A DNA stretch of 64,000 bases from Hymenobacter sp. HSC-4F20 (GTDB lineage: Bacteria > Bacteroidota > Bacteroidia > Cytophagales > Hymenobacteraceae), in the NCBI RefSeq assembly GCF_019599275.1, contig NZ_JAHZTD010000001.1, positions 372,001-436,000 of the forward strand, written 5' to 3'. The position numbers and the translations under genes are program-made. Of the stretch, positions 14,239 to 22,889 are shown one piece after another. Each line of letters begins with the position of its first letter. Position 1 is the stretch's first letter. The notes beneath the pieces were generated by a model. That model had not been told where the DNA came from. It searched no databases and saw only the letters and a program-made list of their open reading frames with translations.

Positions 14239-15642
14239 ATGGCCTCACAATTACGCGGCAACGACCTTCGGCAGCTTGGCTTTCCGGAAGGTCGGGCCAT
14301 TGGACTCGCGCTGGCTCAACTGCAGCGCAAGCATCTCAAAAAACTCTCCCAAACCGACCAGCTCACGCTTCTGAAAAGCCTGCTGGCCGACCCCACTACC
14401 TACCTCACCCACCTCGACTGGAGCCATACAGCGGCCGCCTTGCTACCCCCGCCCAGCCGGCACATTGCCCTCACCGAGCGCAAAGAGTACACTGTGTTCG
14501 GGGCTGAGTACATTGAGCAGGGCGCCATTCATCAGATGGAAACGGCCATGAAGCTGCCCGTAACCGTCGCTGGGGCCCTCATGCCCGACGCCCACTACGG
14601 TTATGGCCTGCCCATTGGCGGCGTGCTGGCCACCGACAACGCCGTAATTCCTTACGCCGTGGGCGTAGACATTGGCTGCCGCATGGCCCTGTCGGTGTTT
14701 GCGCTGCCGCCTAAGTTTATGGAGCAGCGGGTGCAAGAGTTGCGCAAGCTCCTGCTCGACAACACCAAATTCGGCAACCGCGACGTATTCCGCCAAGGCC
14801 AGAAGCTGGGCCACGCCGTCCTCGACCGCCCGGAGTTCCAGGAAATTCCCTTCCTGCGCAACAAGCTGGATGCGGCCGCCGCGCAAATCGGCTCGTCCGG
14901 GGGTGGTAACCACTTCGTGGAGTGGGGCGTGGTCGACATCACCGACCCCAGCAATGAATTGGGGGTGCCCGTGGGCCAGTATCTGGGGCTATTGTCGCAC
15001 TCCGGGTCCCGCGGGCTGGGTGCCAGTATCGCCAGCCACTACACCAAGCTGGCCCAGGATACCTGTCAGCTGCCCGCCGAAGCCCGCCACCTCGCCTGGC
15101 TCGGCCTCGACACGGAAGCTGGGCAGGAGTATTGGGCGGCTATGAGCCTGGCCGGCGACTACGCCTCCGCCTGCCACCACCAGATTCACCAGCGCCTGGC
15201 CAAAGCCCTTGGCGAGCGGCCCCTGGCCAAAGTGGAAAACCACCACAACTTTGCCTGGAAAGAGCACCTCATCGACGGCCAGGAAGTAGTCGTCCACCGG
15301 AAAGGAGCTACGCCGGCCGGCAAAGGCGTGCTCGGCATCATTCCCGGCTCCATGACAGCCCCCGGCTTTATTGTGCGGGGTAGGGCCGAGGCAGCTTCCC
15401 TGTCGTCGGCATCTCACGGCGCAGGCCGGCAGATGTCGCGCACCCGGGCCAAGCAGGAGCTGGGCGAAGCCGACGTACGCCGCTACCTGCAGCAGCACGG
15501 CGTAGAGCTGCTGGGCGGAGGCGTGGACGAAGCGCCTCAAGCCTACAAAGACATCCACCAGGTAATGCAAAGCCAGACCCAGCTGGTGGATGTGCTCGGC
15601 TCCTTCACCCCGCGTATCGTGCGCATGGAGGGCGGCGTGTAG
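14239..15642 (+). CDS. rtcB: RNA-splicing ligase RtcB
   Basis: 467-residue GTP- and Mn-dependent RNA ligase that joins 2',3'-cyclic phosphate (or 3'-phosphate) ends to 5'-OH ends. Metal-binding DIGCRM (Cys147), GSSGGGNHFVEWG, HSGSRGLG and the guanylylated-histidine motif SHGAGRQMSR are all present, and length fits the family. ATG 14239 (MASQLRGNDL) is chosen over an upstream in-frame start that would run through the Y-RNA-like unit 7. It follows the TROVE, TIGR02452 and Y-RNA array on the same strand; in Salmonella rsr, yrlA and rtcBA likewise form one locus. No RtcA cyclase is seen here. Its TAG stop lies inside a 71-nt palindrome. Confidence 0.97.
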   Translation: MASQLRGNDLRQLGFPEGRAIGLALAQLQRKHLKKLSQTDQLTLLKSLLADPTTYLTHLDWSHTAAALLPPPSRHIALTERKEYTVFGAEYIEQGAIHQMETAMKLPVTVAGALMPDAHYGYGLPIGGVLATDNAVIPYAVGVDIGCRMALSVFALPPKFMEQRVQELRKLLLDNTKFGNRDVFRQGQKLGHAVLDRPEFQEIPFLRNKLDAAAAQIGSSGGGNHFVEWGVVDITDPSNELGVPVGQYLGLLSHSGSRGLGASIASHYTKLAQDTCQLPAEARHLAWLGLDTEAGQEYWAAMSLAGDYASACHHQIHQRLAKALGERPLAKVENHHNFAWKEHLIDGQEVVVHRKGATPAGKGVLGIIPGSMTAPGFIVRGRAEAASLSSASHGAGRQMSRTRAKQELGEADVRRYLQQHGVELLGGGVDEAPQAYKDIHQVMQSQTQLVDVLGSFTPRIVRMEGGV

Positions 15643-15709
15643 CTACTTCGTATAAATAAAAAGGCCCCGATACTGTATCGGGGCCTTTTTATTTATACGA
15701 AGTAGCTAC
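15639..15709. terminator. 71-nt perfect palindrome, bidirectional terminator after rtcB
   Basis: Two 35-nt arms are exact reverse complements around a single T at 15674. The core is a GC-rich stem (GGCCCCGATAC) with A- and T-runs on both sides, so it terminates in both directions. The symmetry extends another 15 bp past the A/T runs on each side and takes in the rtcB stop codon (15640-15642). Confidence 0.9.
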
Positions 15710-15873
15710 GGACGGTGGCGCCGATGGCGATACACCGCTGTAACCTGATAGGTAGGATTGGAAAATATGCCCGGCCCATGTGAGCGAGCCGGGAGAGCGG
15801 GCAGTAAATCAGCCAGCAATAACAGCGCTACTGCAGTAGCCGCCAAATTGGGAGTGGAGGCACACGTATTCAT
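15706..15873 (-). CDS. Possible 55-residue small hydrophobic protein
   Basis: A 55-codon frame from ATG 15873 with a hydrophobic stretch (LAATAVALLLLADLL, residues ~9-23) and a basic tail. It could be a secreted or membrane peptide. Its stop lies in the palindrome that also ends rtcB, where TAG is mirrored by symmetry. No homologue is recognised and chance is a serious alternative. Confidence 0.3.
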   Translation of the reverse strand: MNTCASTPNLAATAVALLLLADLLPALPARSHGPGIFSNPTYQVTAVYRHRRHRP

Positions 15874-16414
15874 ATAAGGTGAAGTAAGACATACACAACA
15901 CTGGTTGTGGCCTGCCGCCGGTGTGGAGACGCTAGGCACCTTAGAGTAGAGCATGATAGCTGACAGTACCTGGTTGCAGAGCCTTGGAAATGTCGAGCCC
16001 CTGCATATACGTAACCAAAAATAGAACTGGATGCTAAATATAGTAAAAAGTTAAGGCTAACTACTGGTTGTGCTCGACAAACCGGGCTTTATAGCCTATA
16101 AACGAAAAGTAAGATGTTGACCGGGGGCGAATGGCTGAGAGGAAAAAATACTATTTTAGCTGGGTGTATAGAAAGTGCTGAAGTGGGCTCCGCCGTCTGC
16201 CTCTCTGACAGAAGAATCTGCCTTCTACAGCGGTGTTTAGAGCATTACGCTCGAAGGCTGGAAGGTTAGGAAAGCACCTAGCCAAGCTAGCAGAACACCT
16301 AAGGCAGAGCAGTCCAGTAGGGTACCACGCAGAGTACAGGGAGGGCGGTGCTGAAGAAGAGAGAGAAGGTCGCGGCAGGTTTTCAGTGCCAGGTGGAGCA
16401 TAAGTAGCGTGGCG
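15874..16414. other. 541-base gap without supportable gene
   Basis: Mixed-composition DNA, partly AT-rich (16020-16170), with only short frames broken by stops. I see no RNA gene, strong hairpin or promoter match in it. Confidence 0.5.
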
Positions 16415-17017
16415 CTACGTCCCTAGTGGCGTGTTACTGCCCGGTGCTTCCTTGGTGCGCGTACCTTTGGCGGTAGCTTTACCCGATTCCGGTGCGGCGG
16501 TCTGCGCGAGTAGTAGCTGCTCTAGCACGGCGGCTTCGGCTGCCAGAGCAGCTTGTCGTGCCTGGAGCAGGGCCTGGGCCGTACTGCCGCTGCGCTCCAA
16601 CTCCGCCCGTGCCTCCGCTTCGAAGGAGCTCAGCCAGGCTGGGGGTGTGGCCCCAGCCGGCGCCAGCACCGCCGTAAGAGTAGCCAGCGCGGCCAGCCGT
16701 CGGCGGGCCCAAGTAGCGCGTTCGGGCATGCGGCTTAGCTCAACGGCTAGTTGCTCGGCACGGCGCTGGCAGGTATGCTGCTGTTCACGAAGAGTGGCTG
16801 CGTTGGGCAGTTCCGGCGCTGGAGCGGCCGGGGTAGCTTGCTGGGCCAGAGTAAGAGCTGCCTGGGGCAGAGAAGCAGCCAGGGGTAGCCCCCGTACACC
16901 ACGCTCGACCTGGGAAACCATTGCCTTGCTTAACCCCAGGCAGCGCCCCAGTCCTGCCTGGCTTAACCCAAACCACGCGCGCAACCGCGGTAACATGCTG
17001 ATTGACTCGTTTACCAT
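16415..17017 (-). CDS. XRE-type HTH protein with coiled-coil C-terminus
   Basis: 200-residue putative DNA-binding protein. Residues ~8-45 form a helix-turn-helix (LRAWFGLSQAGLGRCLGLSKAMVSQVERG), typical of the XRE/Cro family. The remaining 150 residues are Ala/Leu/Glu/Arg-rich helices (coiled coil), with a Lys/Thr-rich tail. The start ATG 17017 lies next to AT-rich DNA with palindromes (17064-17096, 17121-17132), so autoregulation is plausible. The targets are unknown. Confidence 0.8.
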   Translation of the reverse strand: MVNESISMLPRLRAWFGLSQAGLGRCLGLSKAMVSQVERGVRGLPLAASLPQAALTLAQQATPAAPAPELPNAATLREQQHTCQRRAEQLAVELSRMPERATWARRRLAALATLTAVLAPAGATPPAWLSSFEAEARAELERSGSTAQALLQARQAALAAEAAVLEQLLLAQTAAPESGKATAKGTRTKEAPGSNTPLGT

Positions 17018-17063
17018 ATAACTAGAAAAAGAGTTGCTCTATAGTATAAGTAAACGGTAAAAT

Positions 17064-17132
17064 AGTAAAGCAGTTGTTTACTAAACTTGCTTTACTTATT
17101 AAAATAAATATAATACCGTGAAGCAATTGCTT
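17064..17132. promoter_or_regulatory. Palindromic AT-rich region upstream of the XRE gene
   Basis: AGTAAAGCA (17064-17072) and TGCTTTACT (17088-17096) form a 9-bp dyad. AAGCAATTGCTT (17121-17132) is a perfect 12-bp palindrome with a related half-site (AAGCA). TTTACT/AGTAAA half-sites recur between them. The clustering beside an HTH gene suggests operators. Confidence 0.5.
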
Positions 17133-17769
17133 TGCCTCCTTGTTAGTGGCGGGTAAGAAGATAGCTGCATCGGATACTCATCATTTTTAGGAAATACTTT
17201 TAATTCGGGGCAAGCAGTTGGTAATCTACTAGATGATATGATATCCGATTCGTCAGCTCCGGCAGCCGTTTGCTTTTTCCATAAAGGATGCACACGCGGG
17301 AACAGCTACCGCTGGCTGATTGGCGGCGGCCTAGGTAGCAGCCGGGCGGGCACTACTCCCACCTCTTTTCAGTCTGGCTCCAGCTTTTACTGCACTCCCC
17401 ACCTGCCTGCTGTTGCTAGTAACTATACCGCTCCGGACTGCTGGCTGGCAGAGCCGGGGTGCCGATGGCGCCGGCCTTCCTTAGCACCGATAGCACCCTT
17501 CAACCTGCACACAGCCGGCTTGCGCCGCCCAGTACCCCACTGCGCGTTGCCAGGTAGAGGTGCAGGCTGGTTGCATTCGTGAGTCGAACCTGACCGTGAC
17601 GGCCGCGGTGTCGGGGCTTAGCCGGAACGCTTCCCGGAGCTGGTGACCGACGCACAGCAGAACTGCCCGGTAGCAAAAGTGGTGCAGGTGGAGAGTAGCT
17701 GCGAGGCTCCACTGCAGTAGCCAGGGCTGCTGCACGCTCTTCCTGCGTTGTGTAGGCGGTGGCCGGTAC
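17133..17769. other. Gene-poor stretch, possible decayed sequence
   Basis: About 640 bases between the XRE regulator region and the MOSC gene. Short frames exist on both strands (for example plus 17238-17582 and minus 17481-17735), but they have unusual composition, overlap one another and resemble no family I know. I annotate no gene. Confidence 0.4.
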
Positions 17770-18297
17770 CTAGTCCGTGGGAAGGTCGGCCACCCGTACG
17801 GCGTCGCCTACCCGCATAATGCCACCCTGTATGATACGGGCGGTAAGCCCCCCGTGCCCGCGCATGGCGTTGTAGCCCCCAGGACCCAACTCTTCTTCCA
17901 TCCGAGAACAAGGGTGGCACTCCCCGGTAATTTCCAGGATTACTTCGTCGCCGATGTGTACGCGGCGGTTTTTCAGTGCCAATAGGTTTAACCCGCTCAC
18001 GGCCAGATTACGCCGCAAGCGTCCCGGATCGATGGGGGCGGGCAAGCGCAGAAAGCCTGCTACTGCCGCCAGATGCTCGTGCTGAATCAGGGTAACCTGC
18101 CGCTTGCCCCCTGGCCGGGGGCGGGCGTGGTCACCGTGTAAGTGGCGGTCGGTTTCGGCTGTTGCTTCCGCTACAGCCAGCACACCTGCTCGCCGCACCG
18201 GGCGCAGGCCAATCCATTCCAGGCGGCCAATTTGGGGGAGCGTATTCAACATCTGCGCAATGGTGGACTTGGAGTCGCCGAGAAATGGGAAAGGCAT
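17770..18297 (-). CDS. MOSC domain protein
   Basis: 175-residue MOSC-domain protein (the C-terminal domain of molybdenum cofactor sulfurases and YiiM/YuaD-like proteins). The conserved block includes LRRNLAVSGLNLLAL, IGDEVILEITGECHPCSRME with the conserved Cys, GGLTARIIQGG and the final VGDAVRV. The family binds Mo-cofactor or handles N-hydroxylated substrates; the stand-alone form here has unknown substrate. ATG 18297 is used; a Met at residue 16 is an alternative. It is divergent from dps across a 207-base gap. Confidence 0.9.
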   Translation of the reverse strand: MPFPFLGDSKSTIAQMLNTLPQIGRLEWIGLRPVRRAGVLAVAEATAETDRHLHGDHARPRPGGKRQVTLIQHEHLAAVAGFLRLPAPIDPGRLRRNLAVSGLNLLALKNRRVHIGDEVILEITGECHPCSRMEEELGPGGYNAMRGHGGLTARIIQGGIMRVGDAVRVADLPTD

Positions 18298-18504
18298 GGT
18301 AGTAAAGTAATACGTGAGATAGGGCAGGAGGGAATCTTTCCGGAAGATGAAGGTAATCAGCCTGACGGCGGGCCTGAATTTTACGGAGCAAAAGGTGTAA
18401 AAATAGGCTTGTCACTAACCTGCGGCCGGCTTATGCGTATGGGAACACGGCGGTAAGCTCCCAGCTAGCCGCCCTTCTACCTACATCATCTTCCTGCAAC
18501 TATC

Positions 18505-19191
18505 ATGGCCAAAACCACCGCCAAAAGCGCCCCGGCTGCTCCGAAAGCCCCGGCTGCTAAGAAAACTGCTCCTGCGTCCGATACCGTAGCTGATAATGGC
18601 TCAGCCAATGGCCGCTCTGGCCCCAGCGTGCAACCCATCCTGAATCAGCAATTCAATGCGCCGGCACCCCTGCAGAAGTATGGTACCGTGTCGCAGCGCC
18701 TGCCCATTGGGTTGGACGCTAACACTCGCCAGGAAAGCGTGGAGATGCTCAACCAGATGCTGGCTGACACCTGCACCATCCGCGACATGTACAAGAAGCA
18801 CCACTGGCAGGTAGTAGGTCCGACCTTCTACCAACTGCACTTGCTCTACGACAAGCACTATGAGGAGCAGGATGCACTGATTGACATGATTGCTGAGCGC
18901 ATTCAGATTCTGGGCGGGGTAGCCGTAGCCATGGCCGCCGATATTGCCGAAGTTACCAGCATCCCGCGCCCCCCGCGCGACCGGGAAGAAGCCCCCGTGC
19001 AGGTGTCGCGCCTGCTGGAGGCCCACCAGATTATCCTTAAAAACTGTCATGATTTCGCTAAGCGCGCCGACGACTCCGGCGACGATGGCACCAATGACCT
19101 GATTGTAAGCAACGTGATGCGCACCAACGAAATGCAAGTATGGTTCGTGTCGGAGCACGTAGTAGATACGCCTTTGGCCCGCGCTGAATAA
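18505..19191 (+). CDS. dps: Dps-family ferritin-like DNA protection protein
   Basis: 228-residue Dps. The N-terminal ~45 residues are Lys/Ala/Pro-rich (MAKTTAKSAPAAPKAP...), a flexible tail suited to DNA binding. The ferritin-like helices carry the ferroxidase-site residues (KKHHWQVVGP with its His, DKHYEEQDALIDMIAERI with Asp and Glu). Dps dodecamers store iron, consume peroxide and compact DNA. The gene is monocistronic: a terminator follows at 19215-19246. Confidence 0.95.
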   Translation: MAKTTAKSAPAAPKAPAAKKTAPASDTVADNGSANGRSGPSVQPILNQQFNAPAPLQKYGTVSQRLPIGLDANTRQESVEMLNQMLADTCTIRDMYKKHHWQVVGPTFYQLHLLYDKHYEEQDALIDMIAERIQILGGVAVAMAADIAEVTSIPRPPRDREEAPVQVSRLLEAHQIILKNCHDFAKRADDSGDDGTNDLIVSNVMRTNEMQVWFVSEHVVDTPLARAE

Positions 19192-19214
19192 GCTCTGCTA
19201 CCGTTTGAAGTATC

Positions 19215-19246
19215 AAAAAAAGGCTCCCGACTGGGAGCCTTTTTTA
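19215..19246 (+). terminator. Terminator of dps
   Basis: GGCTCCC/GGGAGCC stem (19222-19228, 19233-19239) with loop GACT, preceded by seven A and followed by seven T. Confidence 0.85.
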
Positions 19247-19529
19247 TTGGGCTGCATAGTCTGCCAGCGGTTTTCTACTGGCTTTGCCTGCCTACCGTTG
19301 ATAGCGTGTTGAGCGTTTCACTCTGTACAAAGCAAGTGAAGAAGGTAGAGGAGGAAGTGGCTGTGCTACCGGACGGGATATAGTAGCCAAGGGAGAATAG
19401 TGAAACCCTGCCCCGAATAAGTGGAGTAAGCACTGGTAGCGCTGATGATTTTTTTAGGCTGATGCTGAGGAAGAAAGGTTGCCATGCACGGGAAAACCGG
19501 CTGCCCCAGCGAAAAAATAGCTTGTTGGA

Positions 19530-19561
19530 TTTGGTCCCTTCCGCCTGACCCTCTACTTTTG
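19530..19561 (+). promoter_or_regulatory. Promoter of tRNA-Leu
   Basis: TTTG (19530-19533) and TACTTTTG (19554-19561) with a 20-nt spacer match the Bacteroidota -33/-7 consensus exactly. The predicted start near 19568 would give a 66-nt leader before the tRNA. The rest of the 387-base gap after the dps terminator shows nothing else. Confidence 0.75.
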
Positions 19562-19633
19562 TCCTCGATTCGCCGCCTCAGTGAATCCAAAAGCCCCGGC
19601 TTTTGCCCAAGAAAAGAGTGCTTGCCATTATCT

Positions 19634-19715
19634 GCGCACGTGGTGAAACTGGTAGACACGCCATCTTGAGGGGGTGGTGCCTTCGGGTGTGGGAGTTCGA
19701 ATCTCCCCGCGCGCA
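19634..19715 (+). tRNA. tRNA-Leu (GAG)
   Basis: 82-nt tRNA with acceptor GCGCACG/CGCGCGC (one A-C mismatch), leucine-type D-arm (GTGAAACTGGTAGACAC), anticodon stem CCATC/GGTGG with loop TTGAGGG (anticodon GAG), a long class II variable arm, T-arm GGGAG-TTCGAAT-CTCCC and discriminator A. CCA is not encoded. Confidence 0.95.
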
Positions 19716-19720
19716 CTCTT

Positions 19721-19756
19721 AAAAGCCCCGCTTCAGAATACTGAAGCGGGGCTTTT
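19721..19756 (+). terminator. Terminator after tRNA-Leu
   Basis: Perfect 16-bp stem AAAAGCCCCGCTTCAG with its complement, loop AATA, T-rich on exit. It starts five bases after the tRNA 3' end and can also end the convergent rqcH-like gene region. Confidence 0.9.
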
Positions 19757-19828
19757 CTTTTAGAGCTACAGGAAAGTAAGCCCGCAACTCCGTCGGCAGT
19801 GGGGTGACGCGTTCCTGTTAAGGGCTAC

Positions 19829-21409
19829 CTACTCGCCGCGCTCAAAAGGATTGGCCGGCACTACCAACAATACGTTTTCGCGCTCCACTACTACCTGGCC
19901 AGCTATGGCGCCTTTGGGCTTGCGCACAAACTTCTTGGGCGTGTAAGTGACGGGGCAGAGCGAGTCGTTTTTGCGGCGCGAATACCAGGCGGCCAGCTGG
20001 GCGGCACGTTCCAGCACGGGTGCCGGCACCGGGTGCCCCGGCCGCTGCCGGATAACTACGTGGGAGCCTGTTACGTCCTTGGCGTGCAGCCACAAGTCAT
20101 CTTTATGGGCGTAGCGCTGGGTCAGGAGGTCGTTGTTTTGAGCATTGCGACCCACCAGAATAGTGAAGCCGCCGTCTTCAAAAACTTTGAAGGGTAGTTC
20201 CTGAGCGGCTTTCCCAGCCGTGGCCGGGTCGAGGCCGTGCTGCTTGCGCCACTGCCGCAGGCTTCGGAGGTCGCCGGGGGGTAGGGCAGCCAGTTCCTCT
20301 AGGCGTTCCAGGCACCACATAGCTTCGGTTTCGCGGCGCTCGGCGCGGGCACTTAACTCCCGGGTTTCCAGCTGCTGATTCTTGGCTTTGCGGTACAGGT
20401 TTTGGGCCGTGCGCTGGGGCGTTTCGGTAGGCTTCAGCTTAATGATGCGCGGCTGATTGTCCTGGTAGAAGTCCACGACTTCCACCTGCTTGGCGCCGCT
20501 CGGAATCTGGCTGAGGTGGGCCATAATCAGGTCGGCGGTTTGGCGGTAACCCACGGTATTTTCCAGGGCATGCAGGCGCCGTTGGGCGTGCTGGGCACTG
20601 GTGGCAGCCTCGTCGGCGCGCTTTTCCAGCTGCTGACGCACCTGGCGCAACTCGGCCTCGTAGGCGCGGCGGTTAAGCAGCAGCGGCACGAAGCGCCGCA
20701 AAGCCCCAATAGGGTCCGCGGCCGGTAGCGTGTGCTCGACCTCACCCACAGGCAGCAAGCTCAGGCGCGTACGCCCATCCAAACGAACGATGTAGAAAGC
20801 AGCCGGATGTTCTAGTACCTGCACGGCTTCCCGCACCAGCTGCCACTTGGTTTCCAGCGGAGCAGGGTCGTAGCCACGGGTGCGCAGGTACGCCACAGCT
20901 GCATCGTTGAGGCTGGGGTAGGCTTTCAGCGGATTGGCTGGCAGGTTGGTGGATTCGGAAGGGGTAGGGGTAGCGGGGGGCGGGGGCTGCAGCTCGGCAT
21001 CGGCGGTGTAGCGCTGGTGAAACAGTTCGGCGGGTGCCGCGGGGGTAGGCCGGAAGATGGCATTGGGACGCGTGCTGTAGAGCTTCAGCAGCAGAGTAGC
21101 GCCCCCCTGAAAGCTAAACTGCAGCACCCGGTCGTTGGGCCACGCGGATACCTCCCTTACCTGCTGGCCCAGCAAATGCGGTAGCAAATCCACGGAGTTT
21201 TGCCGCGCCCGATGAAACGACTCGGGCAAGGAAAGCATGGGGCCGGCCGCGGCCAGGTGAGCCTTCAGCCAGAACTCCTGCGTGCCGTTAGTCAGCCCAA
21301 TCACCAACTCATCCTTCTCCTGCGAAAAGCACGTTGCCACCGTGTAGTCTTGCAGCTGCTGGGTAAGAGCTGGCGCAAGCTGGCGCAGGAAGTAATAGTT
21401 GGTGTGCAT
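19829..21409 (-). CDS. rqcH: NFACT protein, RqcH/Rqc2-like ribosome quality control factor
   Basis: 526-residue protein with the NFACT layout: N-terminal NFACT-N domain (residues 1-~210), a helical middle with coiled coils (~240-390), and a C-terminal NFACT-R domain (~405-520) with VGRNAQNNDLLTQRYAHKDDLWLHAKDVTGSHVVIR. NFACT-N carries an Asp-Arg pair in WPNDRVLQF, as in the RqcH DR motif required for tRNA-directed alanine tailing. RqcH binds obstructed 50S subunits and adds C-terminal alanine tails. Old names include fibronectin-binding protein A. ATG 21409 begins the conserved sequence. Confidence 0.88.
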   Translation of the reverse strand: MHTNYYFLRQLAPALTQQLQDYTVATCFSQEKDELVIGLTNGTQEFWLKAHLAAAGPMLSLPESFHRARQNSVDLLPHLLGQQVREVSAWPNDRVLQFSFQGGATLLLKLYSTRPNAIFRPTPAAPAELFHQRYTADAELQPPPPATPTPSESTNLPANPLKAYPSLNDAAVAYLRTRGYDPAPLETKWQLVREAVQVLEHPAAFYIVRLDGRTRLSLLPVGEVEHTLPAADPIGALRRFVPLLLNRRAYEAELRQVRQQLEKRADEAATSAQHAQRRLHALENTVGYRQTADLIMAHLSQIPSGAKQVEVVDFYQDNQPRIIKLKPTETPQRTAQNLYRKAKNQQLETRELSARAERRETEAMWCLERLEELAALPPGDLRSLRQWRKQHGLDPATAGKAAQELPFKVFEDGGFTILVGRNAQNNDLLTQRYAHKDDLWLHAKDVTGSHVVIRQRPGHPVPAPVLERAAQLAAWYSRRKNDSLCPVTYTPKKFVRKPKGAIAGQVVVERENVLLVVPANPFERGE

Positions 21410-21580
21410 GAGGGAAAGACACTGAGTATGCTTACAAAGGGCGCAAGATGGCAGAAAATAGGCAGGTAGAGGGCAGAGCTAGTTCAGCAGTACGTGCAAC
21501 GTTTGCCGTCCGCTCCGGCTCTGAGAAAATAAGTAAGCAAAGGTGCTCCGCTACTCCCTGTCACTCCCTTCTTGCCACTT

Positions 21581-22042
21581 ATGAAAAAGTATTCTCTACC
21601 CCTCGTTTTATCTTTAACTCTGGCCGCATGCCAGAACCGGGACGCAACCGATGCCCAGCCGGCGGCCGTTGCCGCAGGGTTTAACCAAGAATTTTCTTTG
21701 CAGTATCGCCAGCAGGCTGCGCTGCCAGCAACCGACCAAGTCGAACTCTTCGTTACAGTTGCCGACTTAGACTACAGCTTCTGCCCTCCAAATGCTCGCT
21801 GCTTTATAGCCGACTTTGTGGCCCTTACCTTAAGCGTGAGAGACAAGCAGGGGCAAACGCAACAAGTAGCAATGCCTCTACATACAACCGGTGCTCGAAA
21901 CCCTGCCTGGATAGATACTACCAGCGTGCGGGCCAACGGCCAGCGCTATGTCATCTACTACCACCGCTGGAGTGTGGTAGAAAATGTACCCCACCCTCAG
22001 AAGAAAGATATTACCGTAGTGCTGCGCATTACGAAACCGTAA
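21581..22042 (+). CDS. Small lipoprotein
   Basis: 153-residue exported lipoprotein of unknown function. The signal peptide MKKYSLPLVLSLTLAAC has the lipobox LAAC. The mature part is beta-rich with two Cys in SFCPPNARCF that could form a disulfide. The ATG at 21581 begins a standard signal peptide; an upstream TTG is unlikely. Its last 14 bases overlap the 3' end of the convergent metallo-hydrolase gene. Confidence 0.8.
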   Translation: MKKYSLPLVLSLTLAACQNRDATDAQPAAVAAGFNQEFSLQYRQQAALPATDQVELFVTVADLDYSFCPPNARCFIADFVALTLSVRDKQGQTQQVAMPLHTTGARNPAWIDTTSVRANGQRYVIYYHRWSVVENVPHPQKKDITVVLRITKP

Positions 22043-22799
22043 CGCGCAACCCATCATAGGCCAGCTTGATGAAGCTGGGCAGCTCGGCCTCAATCTCGCG
22101 GTGGCGGCCCAGCTGGTGGCTGATGTGGGTGAGGTAGGCGCGGGTTGGGGCCAGGTCTTCCAGAATGTCGACGGCCTCCTGCAGGGTAAAATGCGAAATG
22201 TGCTGCTCGTGGCGCAAGGCATTCAGCACAATCACTTCAGAGCCGCGCATGCGCTCCAGGGCCTCGGGGCTGAGGTAGTTGGCATCCGTCACGTAGGTGA
22301 AGTTCTCCACCCGGAAGCCCAGCACCGGCAACTTGTAGTGCAGGGCCCGGATGGGCTGGAACTCCACGCCTTCCACCCAGAAGCTGTCGGTGTCGCTCAG
22401 GATGGGGTGCACCTGCACCTGCGGGATGCCGGGATATTTGTGCTCGGCGAAGATGTAGGCGTACTCGCGCCGGAGTTGGTCGAGCACGCGGGGTTCGGCG
22501 TGCACGGGCATATCCTGCTGCTGGCGGAAGTTGTAGGCCCGGATGTCGTCGAGGCCGCCGGTGTGGTCCTTGTGCTCGTGAGTGAACACCAGGGCATCCA
22601 GGTGGTCGATATGCTCGCGCAGGGCCTGCTGCCGGAAATCAGGACCCGAGTCGATGATGATGCTTTTGCCCTGCACCTGCAGGTGCACCGACACGCGCAG
22701 CCGCTTGTCGCGGTAGTCGACGGAGCGGCACACGGCACAAGAGCAACCAATAACGGGTACGCCTTGCGACGTACCCGTACCAAGGAAGGTAATTTCCAT
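22029..22799 (-). CDS. PhnP-like metallo-beta-lactamase fold hydrolase
   Basis: 256-residue MBL-fold enzyme. It has the N-terminal LGTGTSQGVPVIGCSCAVC region with Cys ligands as in PhnP, the metal-binding FTHEHKDHTGGLDDIR motif (HxHxDH type), DANYLSP and the C-terminal THISHQLG. PhnP hydrolyses cyclic ribosyl phosphates in phosphonate breakdown; no phn genes are nearby, so the substrate here (probably a cyclic phosphodiester) is open. ATG 22799 (MEITFLG) is chosen over an upstream TTG. Confidence 0.88.
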   Translation of the reverse strand: MEITFLGTGTSQGVPVIGCSCAVCRSVDYRDKRLRVSVHLQVQGKSIIIDSGPDFRQQALREHIDHLDALVFTHEHKDHTGGLDDIRAYNFRQQQDMPVHAEPRVLDQLRREYAYIFAEHKYPGIPQVQVHPILSDTDSFWVEGVEFQPIRALHYKLPVLGFRVENFTYVTDANYLSPEALERMRGSEVIVLNALRHEQHISHFTLQEAVDILEDLAPTRAYLTHISHQLGRHREIEAELPSFIKLAYDGLRVTVS

Positions 22800-22803
22800 A
22801 TTC

Positions 22804-22885
22804 AATGAGTAATGAAGAATGAGGAATAAAGAATGGATAGGCCAGCAAGGGGCAATTCTTCATTCCTCATTCTTCACTCCTCATT
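22804..22885. repeat. AT-rich inverted repeat
   Basis: 31-nt arms (22804-22834 and 22855-22885) are reverse complements with three mismatches and consist of iterated AATGA/GAAGAAT units. It lies between the MBL gene and the response regulator gene, both on the minus strand, and may terminate the latter. Confidence 0.7.
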
Positions 22886-22889
22886 AAAA

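Noticed and set aside
17238-17582. 114-codon plus-strand frame in the gene-poor region
   Set aside because: Unusual Ser/Cys/Pro-rich composition, overlap with opposing frames and no family resemblance; left unannotated.
19366-19716. Minus-strand 116-codon frame over tRNA-Leu
   Set aside because: Its start (GRFELPHPKAPPPQDG) is the typical false protein from the antisense of a leucine tRNA.
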